From contig JAFQSQ010000025.1 of NCBI GenBank assembly GCA_017409465.1, forward strand, positions 1 to 44,389: a stretch of 44,389 nt of DNA. Direction: 5' to 3'. Shown here one piece after another: positions 7,167-14,929 of this stretch (the stretch's first letter is position 1; each line of letters begins with the position of its first letter). Position numbers and translations under genes: made by a program. Below the pieces are notes generated by a model, which was given only the letters and a program-made list of their open reading frames with translations, ran no database searches and was not told where the DNA came from. The stretch comes from Akkermansia sp. (GTDB lineage: Bacteria > Verrucomicrobiota > Verrucomicrobiia > Verrucomicrobiales > Akkermansiaceae).

Positions 7167-8020
7167 GCTTGCTGGGCTGCTGCAGCGGGTGTGGCCGGGG
7201 CAGGGATAGTGCGAATCTGGCTGGGGGCCAGGTCGGTGTAGTCATTACCCGGGGTCTGGCGGTATTTCACGTCGATGGGGCGCACGTGGCCGCCGCGGTT
7301 GTAGTCCTCAACTGCGCGCGAGATGTACACCGGCATGCCGAACTCAGAATGCTCGAAGAGCTTGGCCGCCACAGGATAAGGGGTGCGGATGCAACCATGA
7401 GAGAGTCGCTGCCCGGCGATGACCTTGCCGCCATGGATGCCGACGCCGTCCCAGGTGAGGCGGTGCCAGTTGGGCATGCCGGCCGCCTGGAAGGTGGAGC
7501 CTTCCGGCAACCCCTTGGAGAGGTCGGCGTTGGAGTCGATGGTCTTACCCTGGGAGTTGACAAACTTACCGTAGCGGTTGGATTTGTGGTTCTTGTCTTT
7601 TTCGATGACGCGGAAGACCCCGGTGGGAGTTTCGTGGCCTTTGGTACCGGTGGAGACCGGCCAGTCGAGAGCCACGCGGCCTTCTACGTAGAGCCGGGCT
7701 CGCTGTTGGGGGATGCAGATGATAATCTTGGAGTTGCTGACGGTGAGCTGGTTCAGCAGTACATCGTCAGAGTAGGTTTCCATCGTTTTGGGGTAGGCAG
7801 GCTTGGCCACGAAATGCTCATAGGTGCCCTGGGGGTAGGGGTTCTGGTAGCCGGGAGCATTCTTGTTGGGCAAATCAAGGGGGTTGACTGCCGCTTGCGG
7901 CACGAAGATGACCTGCTGCGGAATTGTCTGTACCTGAGGCCGCTCCGGCTGCGGTACCGGAGTACAGGCTGCCAGTACCAGGAGCGATGTCAGACAGAGG
8001 GTAAACTTGGTGTGTTTCAT
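7163..8020 (-). CDS. L,D-transpeptidase lipoprotein (YkuD family)
   Basis: A periplasmic enzyme that cross-links peptidoglycan meso-diaminopimelate residues or attaches proteins to them through a cysteine acyl-enzyme. The signal peptide MKHTKFTLCLTSLLVLAAC ends in a lipobox (LAAC, Cys19), predicting an outer-membrane lipoprotein. The YkuD domain (about residues 92-230) begins SKIIICIPQQRARLYVEGRV. It contains PVSTGTKGHETPTGVFRVIE and the catalytic block GIHGG then QRLSHGCIRTPYPVA, with His and Cys of SHGCIR. The 285-aa length is typical. Its start overlaps the upstream LysM lipoprotein gene by 4 bp and its stop overlaps the PH-like gene by 4 bp. The three are therefore translationally coupled, and the LysM partner may position it on the wall. 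Confidence 0.93.
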   Translation of the reverse strand: MKHTKFTLCLTSLLVLAACTPVPQPERPQVQTIPQQVIFVPQAAVNPLDLPNKNAPGYQNPYPQGTYEHFVAKPAYPKTMETYSDDVLLNQLTVSNSKIIICIPQQRARLYVEGRVALDWPVSTGTKGHETPTGVFRVIEKDKNHKSNRYGKFVNSQGKTIDSNADLSKGLPEGSTFQAAGMPNWHRLTWDGVGIHGGKVIAGQRLSHGCIRTPYPVAAKLFEHSEFGMPVYISRAVEDYNRGGHVRPIDVKYRQTPGNDYTDLAPSQIRTIPAPATPAAAAQQA

Positions 8021-9150
8021 GGTTGGGGAGGTGTGGTTGACGGCGAGGAGGTAGGAAGATTCAGCGATGCGCCGGCGCGGATCTGCCCGGCGGTCTCGGG
8101 AGTGAGACCGTTGGATTTCATCAGGGCGTCGGGCGTGATATTGAGCTTGCGGGCGATACCGAAGATGGTGTCTCCCGGCTGCACGGTGTAGTGAGTGGTG
8201 GGAGCGGGCGTGACCGGTGCTGTCGGCGGTGTCGGGGGAAGTGCTTTTACCGCCCCGGGGATGGTGGGGGAGACGGGAGGCAGCTGCCCGATAGGTTCAG
8301 ACACCGGGGGGGCTATCTCTGCCTGAGCGGGGGCGGCGGGCGGCGGGAGCACGCGCTGCTGCCTGGCCGGAGTCGGTGGCTGGTGGGTGGGAATACGGAG
8401 TTTCTGGTTGATTTGCAGCGGGCGCGTGGTGTCGAGCTGATTGATGTCAATCAAACGTCGAGCCGTGGTGCCGTGGCGGCGGGCGATGCCGCTGAGTGTA
8501 TCACCGGCGACGACCGTATAGGTGGTGTAGTACACCTTACCGCCGGTGGGTGATGCGGTGGTGTCCTGCCCGAATATCCTCGAGAAGAAGCCTTTCTTCT
8601 GCCGGGTGGGAGCCTGTCGGGAGGAAGTGGGAGCCGCTGCGGCGTGCTGAGTCGGGGCGGCAGCGGCCGGTATGCGGAGTTTCTGGTTGATTTGCAGCGG
8701 TCGCGTGGTATCGAGCTGATTGATGTCGATCAAACGTCGAGCCGTGGTGCCGTGGCGGCGGGCGATGCCGCTGAGCGTATCGCCGGCGACGACCGTGTAG
8801 GAGATGTAGCGCTGTGCTTCGGTCGGCGGTGTGGAGGCCTCGGCCTTCTGCCCGAACAGGCGGGTGAAGAAGCCGTTCTTCTCCTGCTGAGGCGGTGTCT
8901 TGGGCAGGGGGGCAGGCAGCGCGGCCGGTTGAGACGTGGCCGCTGCTGTGCCTGCCTGCCTGAGCGGGGTGGAGGCGGGGATATCCAGTGCGCCGGTACC
9001 ACGATCGATATAGACACTGTCTTCCACGGGTGGGGAGAATTGTTCCCCCACCCAGGAGTAATCAACCTGACCGTTGATGATGCGGCAGGATGGCAGAACC
9101 ATCGCTGCGGCTAACAAAATACAGGTCGTGGCTCGTGAGTCTCCGGTCAT
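8017..9150 (-). CDS. LysM lipoprotein with three LysM domains
   Basis: A 377-aa secreted protein with signal peptide TTCILLAAAMVLPSC (lipobox LPSC), predicting lipidation. It has three LysM domains separated by Pro/Ala/Thr-rich linkers. Domains 1 and 2 (YTVVAGDTLSGIARRHGTTA with RRLIDINQLD, about residues 115-160 and 208-253) are nearly identical. Domain 3 (YTVQPGDTIFGIARKLNI, about 320-365) is diverged. No hydrolase domain is present, so it is a peptidoglycan-binding or scaffold protein rather than an enzyme on its own. The linkers carry a repeated KNGFFTRLFGQK / KKGFFSRIFGQD motif. It overlaps the L,D-transpeptidase gene by 4 bp, suggesting a shared job. A second LysM lipoprotein gene ends 31 bp upstream. 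Confidence 0.9.
   Translation of the reverse strand: MTGDSRATTCILLAAAMVLPSCRIINGQVDYSWVGEQFSPPVEDSVYIDRGTGALDIPASTPLRQAGTAAATSQPAALPAPLPKTPPQQEKNGFFTRLFGQKAEASTPPTEAQRYISYTVVAGDTLSGIARRHGTTARRLIDINQLDTTRPLQINQKLRIPAAAAPTQHAAAAPTSSRQAPTRQKKGFFSRIFGQDTTASPTGGKVYYTTYTVVAGDTLSGIARRHGTTARRLIDINQLDTTRPLQINQKLRIPTHQPPTPARQQRVLPPPAAPAQAEIAPPVSEPIGQLPPVSPTIPGAVKALPPTPPTAPVTPAPTTHYTVQPGDTIFGIARKLNITPDALMKSNGLTPETAGQIRAGASLNLPTSSPSTTPPQP
8396..8520 (-). repeat. LysM-coding direct repeat, copy A
   Basis: A 125-bp stretch that recurs at 8675-8799 in the same orientation with about 6 differences. It encodes one LysM core. The near-identity at DNA level points to recent duplication or gene conversion. Confidence 0.9.
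8675..8799 (-). repeat. LysM-coding direct repeat, copy B
   Basis: Partner of the repeat at 8396-8520. The two copies are 279 bp apart start to start, so unequal exchange could change the number of LysM units by a whole 93-codon module. Confidence 0.9.
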
Positions 9151-9181
9151 GGTACACAGGGGGCGCAGCGGAAGTGTCGCA

Positions 9182-10231
9182 TCAGCGACGCTTCTTCGTG
9201 GACTTGGCGGGAATCGTCAGCTCCTGACCCGGGCGGATGCGGGAGGCCTGCTTGAGTGTCAGGTTATTGGCCTTGAGCAGGGCATTGGTGGTCACACCGT
9301 ACTTCTTGGCGATGCCGGAGATGCTTTCACCCTTCGATACCGTGTGGCTGCGCGTGGTGGCGGCACCGGTAGCGGTGTTCTTATCGGGGATGATGAGCTT
9401 GCGGCCGGGCTGGATGCGGGCGGCCTGCTTGAGGGTCAGGTTGTTAGCCTTGAGCAGAGCGCCGGTGGTGACGCCATACTGGGCGGCGATGCGCGAGACG
9501 CTCTCGCCGCGCTTGACGGTGTGGGTCGTGGACTTGGCGATCTTCTCCTTGTAAGCTGCCTTGGAGCCCTTGGGATAGTACTTCACCTTGATGATCTGCC
9601 CGGGATAGATGGTATCGCCCTTGATGTTGGAATCCTTGCGAATCTGGGCAACGGTGGTGTTGCTTCGCTTGGCGATGAGGGACAGATTGTCGCCGGGGCG
9701 CACGCGGTAGGTCACCACGGTGGGTTCCTGTACCTTCTTGATCTTCTTGCGTTCGCTGGCGGTCAGCTTCTTGATGTCAGCCGTGCTGCGGCCGGGCTTG
9801 GTCTGGGTCTTGGGTTTGGGGGTGTTGACCGCGACCGGGGTGTCGGGAATGCCCGGGCCGTGGATGGATTCGGAAATCGGCTTGGGCAGCACGGTGGCGC
9901 CCTCGGGGGTGGGCATGGGGCTGTTATCAGAGTCGACGACGGTGTCATCCTGCGCCAGCTCGGGCTGATTCTGAGAAACCGGTGAGCCGGAATCCGCCAC
10001 CTTGATGTCGTCATCGGGGAAGGCGTAGTCGGTATAGGCACCGGCAGGAATCTGCTCGCTGTCCTCGTTATCTTCTGTCAACCAAGGGGGAAGCTCTCCA
10101 TCGGCCACGGCCATTTCACTCATCGGCATGGCTTCTTCAAAACCACCGGGATAATCGTCAGTGCTCTGGCAGGCGGTCAACCCCACCAGCAGACCTGCGC
10201 TTAAGCTGAGAATGGTTAATGATTTCTTCAT
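9182..10231 (-). CDS. LysM lipoprotein with three LysM domains (second paralogue)
   Basis: A 349-aa lipoprotein: signal peptide MKKSLTILSLSAGLLVGLTAC with lipobox LTAC (Cys21), then an acidic linker of about 130 residues. Three LysM domains follow, at about residues 173-215 (VVTYRVRPGDNLSLIAKRSN), 235-282 (THTVKRGESVSRIAAQYGVT) and 293-340 (SHTVSKGESISGIAKKYGVT). The last two share the block ALLKANNLTLKQA. The C-terminus KSTKKRR is strongly basic. No catalytic domain is present; the family role is binding N-acetylglucosamine in peptidoglycan. It is the first gene of the minus-strand envelope cluster ending at 6750 and has a promoter whose -10 lies 8 bp before the ATG. Confidence 0.9.
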   Translation of the reverse strand: MKKSLTILSLSAGLLVGLTACQSTDDYPGGFEEAMPMSEMAVADGELPPWLTEDNEDSEQIPAGAYTDYAFPDDDIKVADSGSPVSQNQPELAQDDTVVDSDNSPMPTPEGATVLPKPISESIHGPGIPDTPVAVNTPKPKTQTKPGRSTADIKKLTASERKKIKKVQEPTVVTYRVRPGDNLSLIAKRSNTTVAQIRKDSNIKGDTIYPGQIIKVKYYPKGSKAAYKEKIAKSTTHTVKRGESVSRIAAQYGVTTGALLKANNLTLKQAARIQPGRKLIIPDKNTATGAATTRSHTVSKGESISGIAKKYGVTTNALLKANNLTLKQASRIRPGQELTIPAKSTKKRR

Positions 10232-10239
10232 ACCCGTTC

Positions 10240-10268
10240 AGGGTACCAGATGAGGGGGGAGATTGCAA
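10240..10268 (-). promoter_or_regulatory. Probable promoter of the LysM/L,D-transpeptidase cluster
   Basis: Minus strand TTGCAA (10263-10268), 17-bp spacer, TACCCT (10240-10245). The -10 match is weak, but spacing is ideal. The ATG at 10231 is only 8 bp further on, the same arrangement as the prepilin peptidase promoter. Confidence 0.45.
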
Positions 10269-10339
10269 GCCTTTATCATGTCACTCGGTGCCCCTTTCCG
10301 CCGGAGGCGACAATTGTATGGCATTGTCAGCGTTTTAAC

Positions 10340-10394
10340 TTGATTTTTACATGTGGAGATGCTATGTAAGAACTGCTCAGCACAAGCGGTGCTG
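10340..10394 (+). promoter_or_regulatory. Putative promoter and leader hairpin of rubrerythrin
   Basis: TTGATT (10340-10345), 17-bp spacer and TATGTA (10363-10368) form a weak sigma70-like promoter. The following leader contains a 6-bp hairpin CAGCAC/GTGCTG (10378-10394) before the rubrerythrin start at 10425. An alternative -35 TTGTCA (10324-10329) exists upstream, so promoter choice is uncertain. Confidence 0.4.
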
Positions 10395-10424
10395 ATGTTT
10401 CCGAACCTACACGCACACACCAAT

Positions 10425-10967
10425 ATGAAATCTCTGAAAGGTACCAGAACCGAAGCGAATCTGGCCGCGGCTTTTGCCGGTGAATCCCAGGCACACACCA
10501 AGTATCTGTACTACGCATCCCGAGCCAAGAAAGACGGCTACAATCAGATAGCTGAAATCTTTGAAGAAACGGCTCGCAACGAAAAGGAACATGCCAAGCT
10601 CTGGTTCAAGTTCCTGCACGATGGTGCCATCCCCGACACGGTGGCCAATCTGAAGGACGCCGCCGGTGGCGAAAACTACGAGTGGTCGGATATGTACAAG
10701 ACCTTTGCTGAGGAGGCTCGCGCTGAGGGTTTCGATGAAATCGCCACCCTTTTCGATGGCGTTGGCGAGGTGGAGGCTGCTCACGAGAAGCGCTACCTGA
10801 AGCTCCTGGAGAACATCGAGGGCGGGCTGGTGTTCACGCGCGATGGTGACCAGATCTGGCAGTGTGGTAACTGCGGTCATCTGATGATTGGCAAGGCTGC
10901 TCCCGAGGAATGCCCGGTGTGCGCCCATCCCCGCGCTCATTTCCGCATCGCGGCCATGAACTACTAA
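10425..10967 (+). CDS. rbr: Rubrerythrin
   Basis: A cytoplasmic non-heme iron peroxidase that reduces hydrogen peroxide, typical of anaerobes. The ATG at 10425 was chosen although the frame is open from 10353, because [20 protein letters not shown] is the conserved family N-terminus. The 180-aa product has the ferritin-like four-helix domain with di-iron ligands in AFAGESQAH (Glu), ARNEKEHAK (ExxH) and [10 protein letters not shown] (ExxH). A C-terminal rubredoxin domain follows with two Cys pairs, CGNC and CPVC. All expected metal ligands are present. No Shine-Dalgarno sequence precedes the start. A 61-codon membrane protein gene follows 22 bp later and is probably cotranscribed. With the catalase at the left edge it forms part of the peroxide defence. 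Confidence 0.95.
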   Translation: MKSLKGTRTEANLAAAFAGESQAHTKYLYYASRAKKDGYNQIAEIFEETARNEKEHAKLWFKFLHDGAIPDTVANLKDAAGGENYEWSDMYKTFAEEARAEGFDEIATLFDGVGEVEAAHEKRYLKLLENIEGGLVFTRDGDQIWQCGNCGHLMIGKAAPEECPVCAHPRAHFRIAAMNY

Positions 10968-10989
10968 TCCCCAGCGATTGTACCGCATC

Positions 10990-11175
10990 ATGTGGAAAGC
11001 AAACAAAGCTGCCATCATCGCGCTTCTGGCAGGTCTGGCCTGCCTGGGGGCGGCGTATGCCTGGCTCTGCGGCAGCGATAAGCAGCTGGCCGAGCAGGTG
11101 CTCTGCGGCGGTATCTGTATCCTGCTTTTTGTCGTTGCTTCCGTGAACTGGTACCTCGCCCGCAGAGGGCACTGA
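10990..11175 (+). CDS. Small two-helix membrane protein, 61 aa
   Basis: A 61-aa protein starting at ATG 10990 (a TTG lies 4 codons upstream). It is almost entirely two membrane helices, AAIIALLAGLACLGAAYAWL and ICILLFVVASVNWYLA, joined by a short loop with a CGSDKQ segment. No family is recognised. It sits between rubrerythrin and a terminator, 22 bp after the rubrerythrin stop, so it is likely the second gene of that transcript. A role at the membrane in oxidative stress would be guesswork. Confidence 0.55.
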   Translation: MWKANKAAIIALLAGLACLGAAYAWLCGSDKQLAEQVLCGGICILLFVVASVNWYLARRGH

Positions 11176-11201
11176 AGCGCCTCTGTACGCTATTGTTCGA
11201 A

Positions 11202-11238
11202 GCGGCTGTCGGTCTTGCATCGGCAGCCGCCTTTTTTT
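11202..11238 (+). terminator. Terminator of the rubrerythrin transcript
   Basis: GCGGCTG (11202-11208) pairs with CAGCCGC (11224-11230) and is followed by seven T residues (11232-11238). It lies 26 bp after the small membrane protein stop. Confidence 0.85.
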
Positions 11239-11257
11239 GCCCATGAACGAGACGAAG

Positions 11258-11290
11258 AAAGCCGCTGTCCGGAATTGGGACAGCGGCTTT
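11258..11290 (-). terminator. Terminator of the kdsA-lpt operon
   Basis: A perfect 13-bp stem AAAGCCGCTGTCC (11258-11270) / GGACAGCGGCTTT (11278-11290) lies 27 bp after the lptB stop on the minus strand. The terminal T-stretch is short. Confidence 0.8.
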
Positions 11291-11317
11291 CTCCATACGG
11301 GAGGGGGGCAGGGCGGC

Positions 11318-12049
11318 TTACATCTTGAACTGCTCGCCCAGATAAATCTTGCGGGTCTTGGGGTCCTGGGCGATCTCCTGGGCGTTGCCCTCCTTGATGA
11401 CGTGCCCTTCGAAGAGGATGTAGGCACGGTCAACGATACCGAGGGTTTCGCGCACGTTGTGGTCGGTGATGAGGATGGAGAGCCCGTCCGTCTCGCGCAG
11501 GGAGGCTACGATGTGCTGGATATCCTGCACGGCGATGGGGTCCACACCGGCGAAGGGCTCATCGAGCATCAGAAGCTTGGGGTTCGAGGCCAGTGCGCGG
11601 GCGATGGTGAGACGGCGCTTCTCACCGCCGGAGAGCTGGATGGCCTGGCTCTTGCGCAGCTTGGTGATGTTGAAACGCTCCAGCAGCTCGTCGGCCTTGG
11701 CCTTTTGCTCTTTGCGGTTCAGGTCCTTGCGGGTTTCCAGGATAGACATGAGGTTTTCCTCGACCGTGAGCTTGCGGAAGATGGATTCCTCCTGCGGCAG
11801 ATAGCCCATGCCCAGGCGGGCGCGCAGATGCATCGGTAGGCCGGAGACATCGCGCCCGCAGAAGTTGACGGTACCCTCATCGGGGCGTACCAGACCGGCC
11901 ACCATGTAGAACGATGTCGTTTTGCCGGCGCCGTTCGGTCCCAGCAGACCGACGATTTCGCCCGAGCGCACGGTCAGATTGACAGAGTCAACCACCTTGC
12001 GTTCCTTGTATGATTTGCACAGTCCTCTGGCCTCAAGAAGTATCTCCAT
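11318..12049 (-). CDS. lptB: LPS export ABC transporter ATPase
   Basis: Cytoplasmic ATPase that drives lipopolysaccharide extraction from the inner membrane through LptFG. The 243 aa match LptB length. It has Walker A GPNGAGKTT (about residues 37-45), the Q-loop region GYLPQEESIFRKLTVEEN typical of LptB, signature LSGGEKRR, Walker B LLMLDEPFAGVDP and the switch His in LITDHNVRETL. The gene starts 2 bp after the large LptA-like gene, the conserved lptA-lptB arrangement. It is the last gene of the operon and is followed by a terminator. No permease gene (lptF, lptG) is in the window. Confidence 0.95.
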   Translation of the reverse strand: MEILLEARGLCKSYKERKVVDSVNLTVRSGEIVGLLGPNGAGKTTSFYMVAGLVRPDEGTVNFCGRDVSGLPMHLRARLGMGYLPQEESIFRKLTVEENLMSILETRKDLNRKEQKAKADELLERFNITKLRKSQAIQLSGGEKRRLTIARALASNPKLLMLDEPFAGVDPIAVQDIQHIVASLRETDGLSILITDHNVRETLGIVDRAYILFEGHVIKEGNAQEIAQDPKTRKIYLGEQFKM

Positions 12050-12051
12050 AG

Positions 12052-14427
12052 TTAATTATTCTGTTGCTTAAGTTGATTCTGCTGCGCCTGTTCCTGCTTC
12101 TGCTGCTCGCGGTCCTGCTTTTGTTTTTCGGCTTGTTCGTTGAGCTTGGTGGCGATGGTGGTGTGTTTCTCGCCGCTGATACGGGCGTTGTTTTTAGCGT
12201 CGACATGGACGGCCGCGCCCTTGCCGGAAACGATATGGGTGTTATTGGCGTCACCCAGCGTCACCTTTCTGCCGGTCAGGGTCTTCATGCCGGTGATGGC
12301 ATTGACGGTCAACAGGTCACCCGTGGCGTGCAGCAAGCGCTTGTCGGAACTCTTCGTCAGTAGTTTGACGTTGCCGGCAGCGGTGGCTCGGCGCAGGCCT
12401 GCGTATTCCCCGGTGGTCGCAGCTGTGGGATCCATGTCCAGATGGATGGGGCCGGAGCACTGCATGGAGCCCTTGGCCGTGCGTACACTGCCGCCCTGTG
12501 CCGTGTCGGCAGTGCGGACACCGATGTAGTTGAAATGGTGCTGCGGGTAGCGGCCGGAGGGAGCCTCTGCCTTCGGGTCGGGCTGCAGGATGGCGTGCAG
12601 CGGACCATTGGTGGTGAGGATAGCAGTCGGCGATGTCAGCTCGACACTGCTGCCAGTTTCGACACGGTGGTCAGCGCGGTAGAGGTACATGAACTCGCGG
12701 CATCTGGCCGTGGTCATCCCATCCCGGGTCTTCATGTCGGCACGGATGGTACCACCTGTGAGTCGCAGGTCGCCATTGGCCAGCACATCGAGTTTGGCCT
12801 CGATTTCCTCGCCCGGGTAGGCCTCGATGCGGCTGTTTTCGTGGCTGATGATGGCGGGGATATCGGGGGTGCCCAGCAGGGTGGCTTCACCCGTGCGCAG
12901 GTTCATGGTGAGCTGATTACCCCGCATCTCGTTGACGAGGGTCTGCCCTTCGAGCCTGCCGGCGCGGATATCACCTTCAGCCTCTACCAGCTGCACATCT
13001 CCTCCATAGGTGGTGACGGCCAGATTGGGCATGCCGGGCTTCTGCTCGGGGGCGACAGCGCCTTCCTTGCGGGCGAGGTGCAGTCGTACTGTCCCGGTGC
13101 AGGAGAAGGACGATTCGCTATCCTGTGTGCGGAGCCCGGTGGTGGAGACGATGCCGCTCTCGGCGCGGAAAATCACATCGCCGGCTGTTTCAAACGTACC
13201 GCGTACCGGGGCAGCACCCTCCTGCTGGGCAGGGCGTTCGTAGGTGCCGTAGATTCGTGAGCCGAGCAGTTCGATATCGCCGTTAGGTAGCAGGTGGATA
13301 CCTCGGTCGGCATAGAGGCTGTTGTGCTCGCCGTAGGTGAGGCGACACGCGCCGCCCTCGATGCTGCATGCACCGGTAGAGCCGTCGTAGGTCAGCCTGT
13401 CGCCATGTGCTGTGCCGGGTGCGGAACCGTTGACCCCGTCGGTAGACGCCTGCACATCGCCCACTGCCACGGCTGAGCGAATGCCGCTGAGCCTGACGCC
13501 GGTGAATTGGCTCAGGAACTCCTTTTTATCCGCTTGCTGCGTTTCCTGTGGCTCTGCCTGCAGGTAGATGCAGAGTTTCTCGGAGCAGGCCAGCGTGCCG
13601 TTCGGGTGGGTCAGGTAGCACTTACCCGGTACGGTGAGACTCTGGTTGGCGGCGTGGTAATAGACGGTGCTCCGGGGGATGCGAAGTTCTGAGATGGCGC
13701 CGTCCTTGTCTTTGCCGCAGAGGTAGATATCCTGCCCCTCCAGCAGCACGTTGCCATCGGGGTCAGCCAGGATGCGTGCCGGGCTGTCCGCGCTCGGGCA
13801 CACGCGGACGATATCGCTGCCGCGGGTGATTTCGATGGGGGCAGCGCCGGGGGGGGAGTAGAGGATGATGTGGTTGTTCTGCGTATCGACGACAGCGCTT
13901 CCCGTATCGATGTGTCCCGGCTGCTCGGGTTCTTTTACCTCCTTCTCTTTGACCGGTTGCCGGGGAGCTGCGGCGGGTTTGGCAGCGGGGGCGGCGGTCG
14001 GCTTCTTACTCGCATCGGGGACGGGTTTGAGCTGCTGAGCAGAAGATTCCTTGCCCTTGTCGAGTGTGGAGTCCTGCAGGCGGACGTAGAGGTTGTCCTT
14101 GGCTCGCATGGTGAGACGAGCATCGCGCATGCGCACGTTGCCCACGTAGACGAGACGCGAGCTCTCGGCGTCGAACAGCAGTGCCCGATCGCAGATGATG
14201 ACGGTATCGCCGTTGGGGGATTCCGGCAGAGTCGTATCGCCGGTATCGGCCGGCAGGCTGGCATGGAAGAACTTCAGCTCCTCGCCGACGTGGTGCGATT
14301 GCTCCTCCCACAGGTTGACAATGGCGCGTGCCGCCTTGACCCCGTCGGCCAGCCAGGGGGTATCAGTCGGGGTAGCGGCGCAGAGCGTCGGGGAGAGGAT
14401 AGCAGCGATGGCTGCAAATCTGTTCAT
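12052..14427 (-). CDS. Very large LptA/OstA-like periplasmic protein, 791 aa
   Basis: Position directly between an LptC-like gene and lptB, a signal peptide (MNRFAAIAAILSPTLCAA) and a beta-rich, repetitive body identify this as the LptA-like LPS bridge protein. Blocks such as ICDRALLFDAESSRLVYVGN with VRMRDARLTMRAKDN (about residues 74-110) look like the OstA/LptA jelly-roll strand pattern. Similar 'G-x-x-x-A/L-x-G-x-V' runs recur to the end (AGNVKLLT, TLTGRKVTLGDANNTHIVSG). E. coli LptA has 185 residues, so this one is about four times longer. It also has a Lys/Glu/Pro linker (VKEKEVKEPEQPG) and a Gln/Lys-rich tail. It may form a longer bridge across the periplasm by itself, or combine LptA- and LptD-N-terminal-like parts. 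Function is inferred from synteny plus fold pattern. Confidence 0.78.
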   Translation of the reverse strand: MNRFAAIAAILSPTLCAATPTDTPWLADGVKAARAIVNLWEEQSHHVGEELKFFHASLPADTGDTTLPESPNGDTVIICDRALLFDAESSRLVYVGNVRMRDARLTMRAKDNLYVRLQDSTLDKGKESSAQQLKPVPDASKKPTAAPAAKPAAAPRQPVKEKEVKEPEQPGHIDTGSAVVDTQNNHIILYSPPGAAPIEITRGSDIVRVCPSADSPARILADPDGNVLLEGQDIYLCGKDKDGAISELRIPRSTVYYHAANQSLTVPGKCYLTHPNGTLACSEKLCIYLQAEPQETQQADKKEFLSQFTGVRLSGIRSAVAVGDVQASTDGVNGSAPGTAHGDRLTYDGSTGACSIEGGACRLTYGEHNSLYADRGIHLLPNGDIELLGSRIYGTYERPAQQEGAAPVRGTFETAGDVIFRAESGIVSTTGLRTQDSESSFSCTGTVRLHLARKEGAVAPEQKPGMPNLAVTTYGGDVQLVEAEGDIRAGRLEGQTLVNEMRGNQLTMNLRTGEATLLGTPDIPAIISHENSRIEAYPGEEIEAKLDVLANGDLRLTGGTIRADMKTRDGMTTARCREFMYLYRADHRVETGSSVELTSPTAILTTNGPLHAILQPDPKAEAPSGRYPQHHFNYIGVRTADTAQGGSVRTAKGSMQCSGPIHLDMDPTAATTGEYAGLRRATAAGNVKLLTKSSDKRLLHATGDLLTVNAITGMKTLTGRKVTLGDANNTHIVSGKGAAVHVDAKNNARISGEKHTTIATKLNEQAEKQKQDREQQKQEQAQQNQLKQQNN

Positions 14428-14441
14428 GGGAGGCAGACGGT

Positions 14442-14909
14442 TTATTTTTTGGTAGGCTTGAGGACGGAAGCGGAGATGGTCGTGTGCACCGGGCCGACGA
14501 GAATCCCTCGCTGCACACCGCTGTGATAGAGAACTTTGCTGCCCTTAGCGGTGAATCTCGGGTCCTTGATATCCACCTCGCCGCGAGTGAAGGCCAGTTT
14601 GGTGGCAAAGCTGTATTCTGCACCCGGGGTGCTGATGACGGTGGCGACACCGCCGGATGAATACATGGTGGCCACTATCTTCTTGAGCTCCACGACGGAG
14701 CGATTGGCCACCTTCATCTCATCAGCCTTGAAGAGAGCCGTGACCCGGTGCTTGTCGTAGCGGGGGATGGAGATACCCTCAATGACGCTGCCGGGTGGCA
14801 AGAGCTGCAGGCCGGGGAATTCCCCCGGCCCCACGGCATCGGAAGGCAGCTGACCCAGTGCATGAGAGCTCACCAGGAGGGCAGCTGCGGCTGTCAGCAG
14901 GTGTTTCAC
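14442..14909 (-). CDS. LptC-like secreted protein, 155 aa
   Basis: A 155-aa protein with a signal peptide (MKHLLTAAAALLVSSHALG) and a beta-strand-rich body. The frame opens with GTG at 14909. The core ISIPRYDKHRVTALFKADEM, then STPGAEYSFATKLAFTRGEV and DPRFTAKGSKVLYHSG, resembles the LptC/YrbK jelly-roll ('Y-D-x-x-G/R', then modified strands). It sits 14 bp before the LptA-like gene and 20 bp after kdsA. In E. coli the same slot holds lptC. Unlike E. coli LptC, the N-terminus looks cleavable rather than a retained anchor. The call rests mainly on gene order; direct sequence similarity is faint. Confidence 0.6.
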   Translation of the reverse strand: MKHLLTAAAALLVSSHALGQLPSDAVGPGEFPGLQLLPPGSVIEGISIPRYDKHRVTALFKADEMKVANRSVVELKKIVATMYSSGGVATVISTPGAEYSFATKLAFTRGEVDIKDPRFTAKGSKVLYHSGVQRGILVGPVHTTISASVLKPTKK

Positions 14910-14929
14910 GTCGGGGAAACAGCGGTTGT

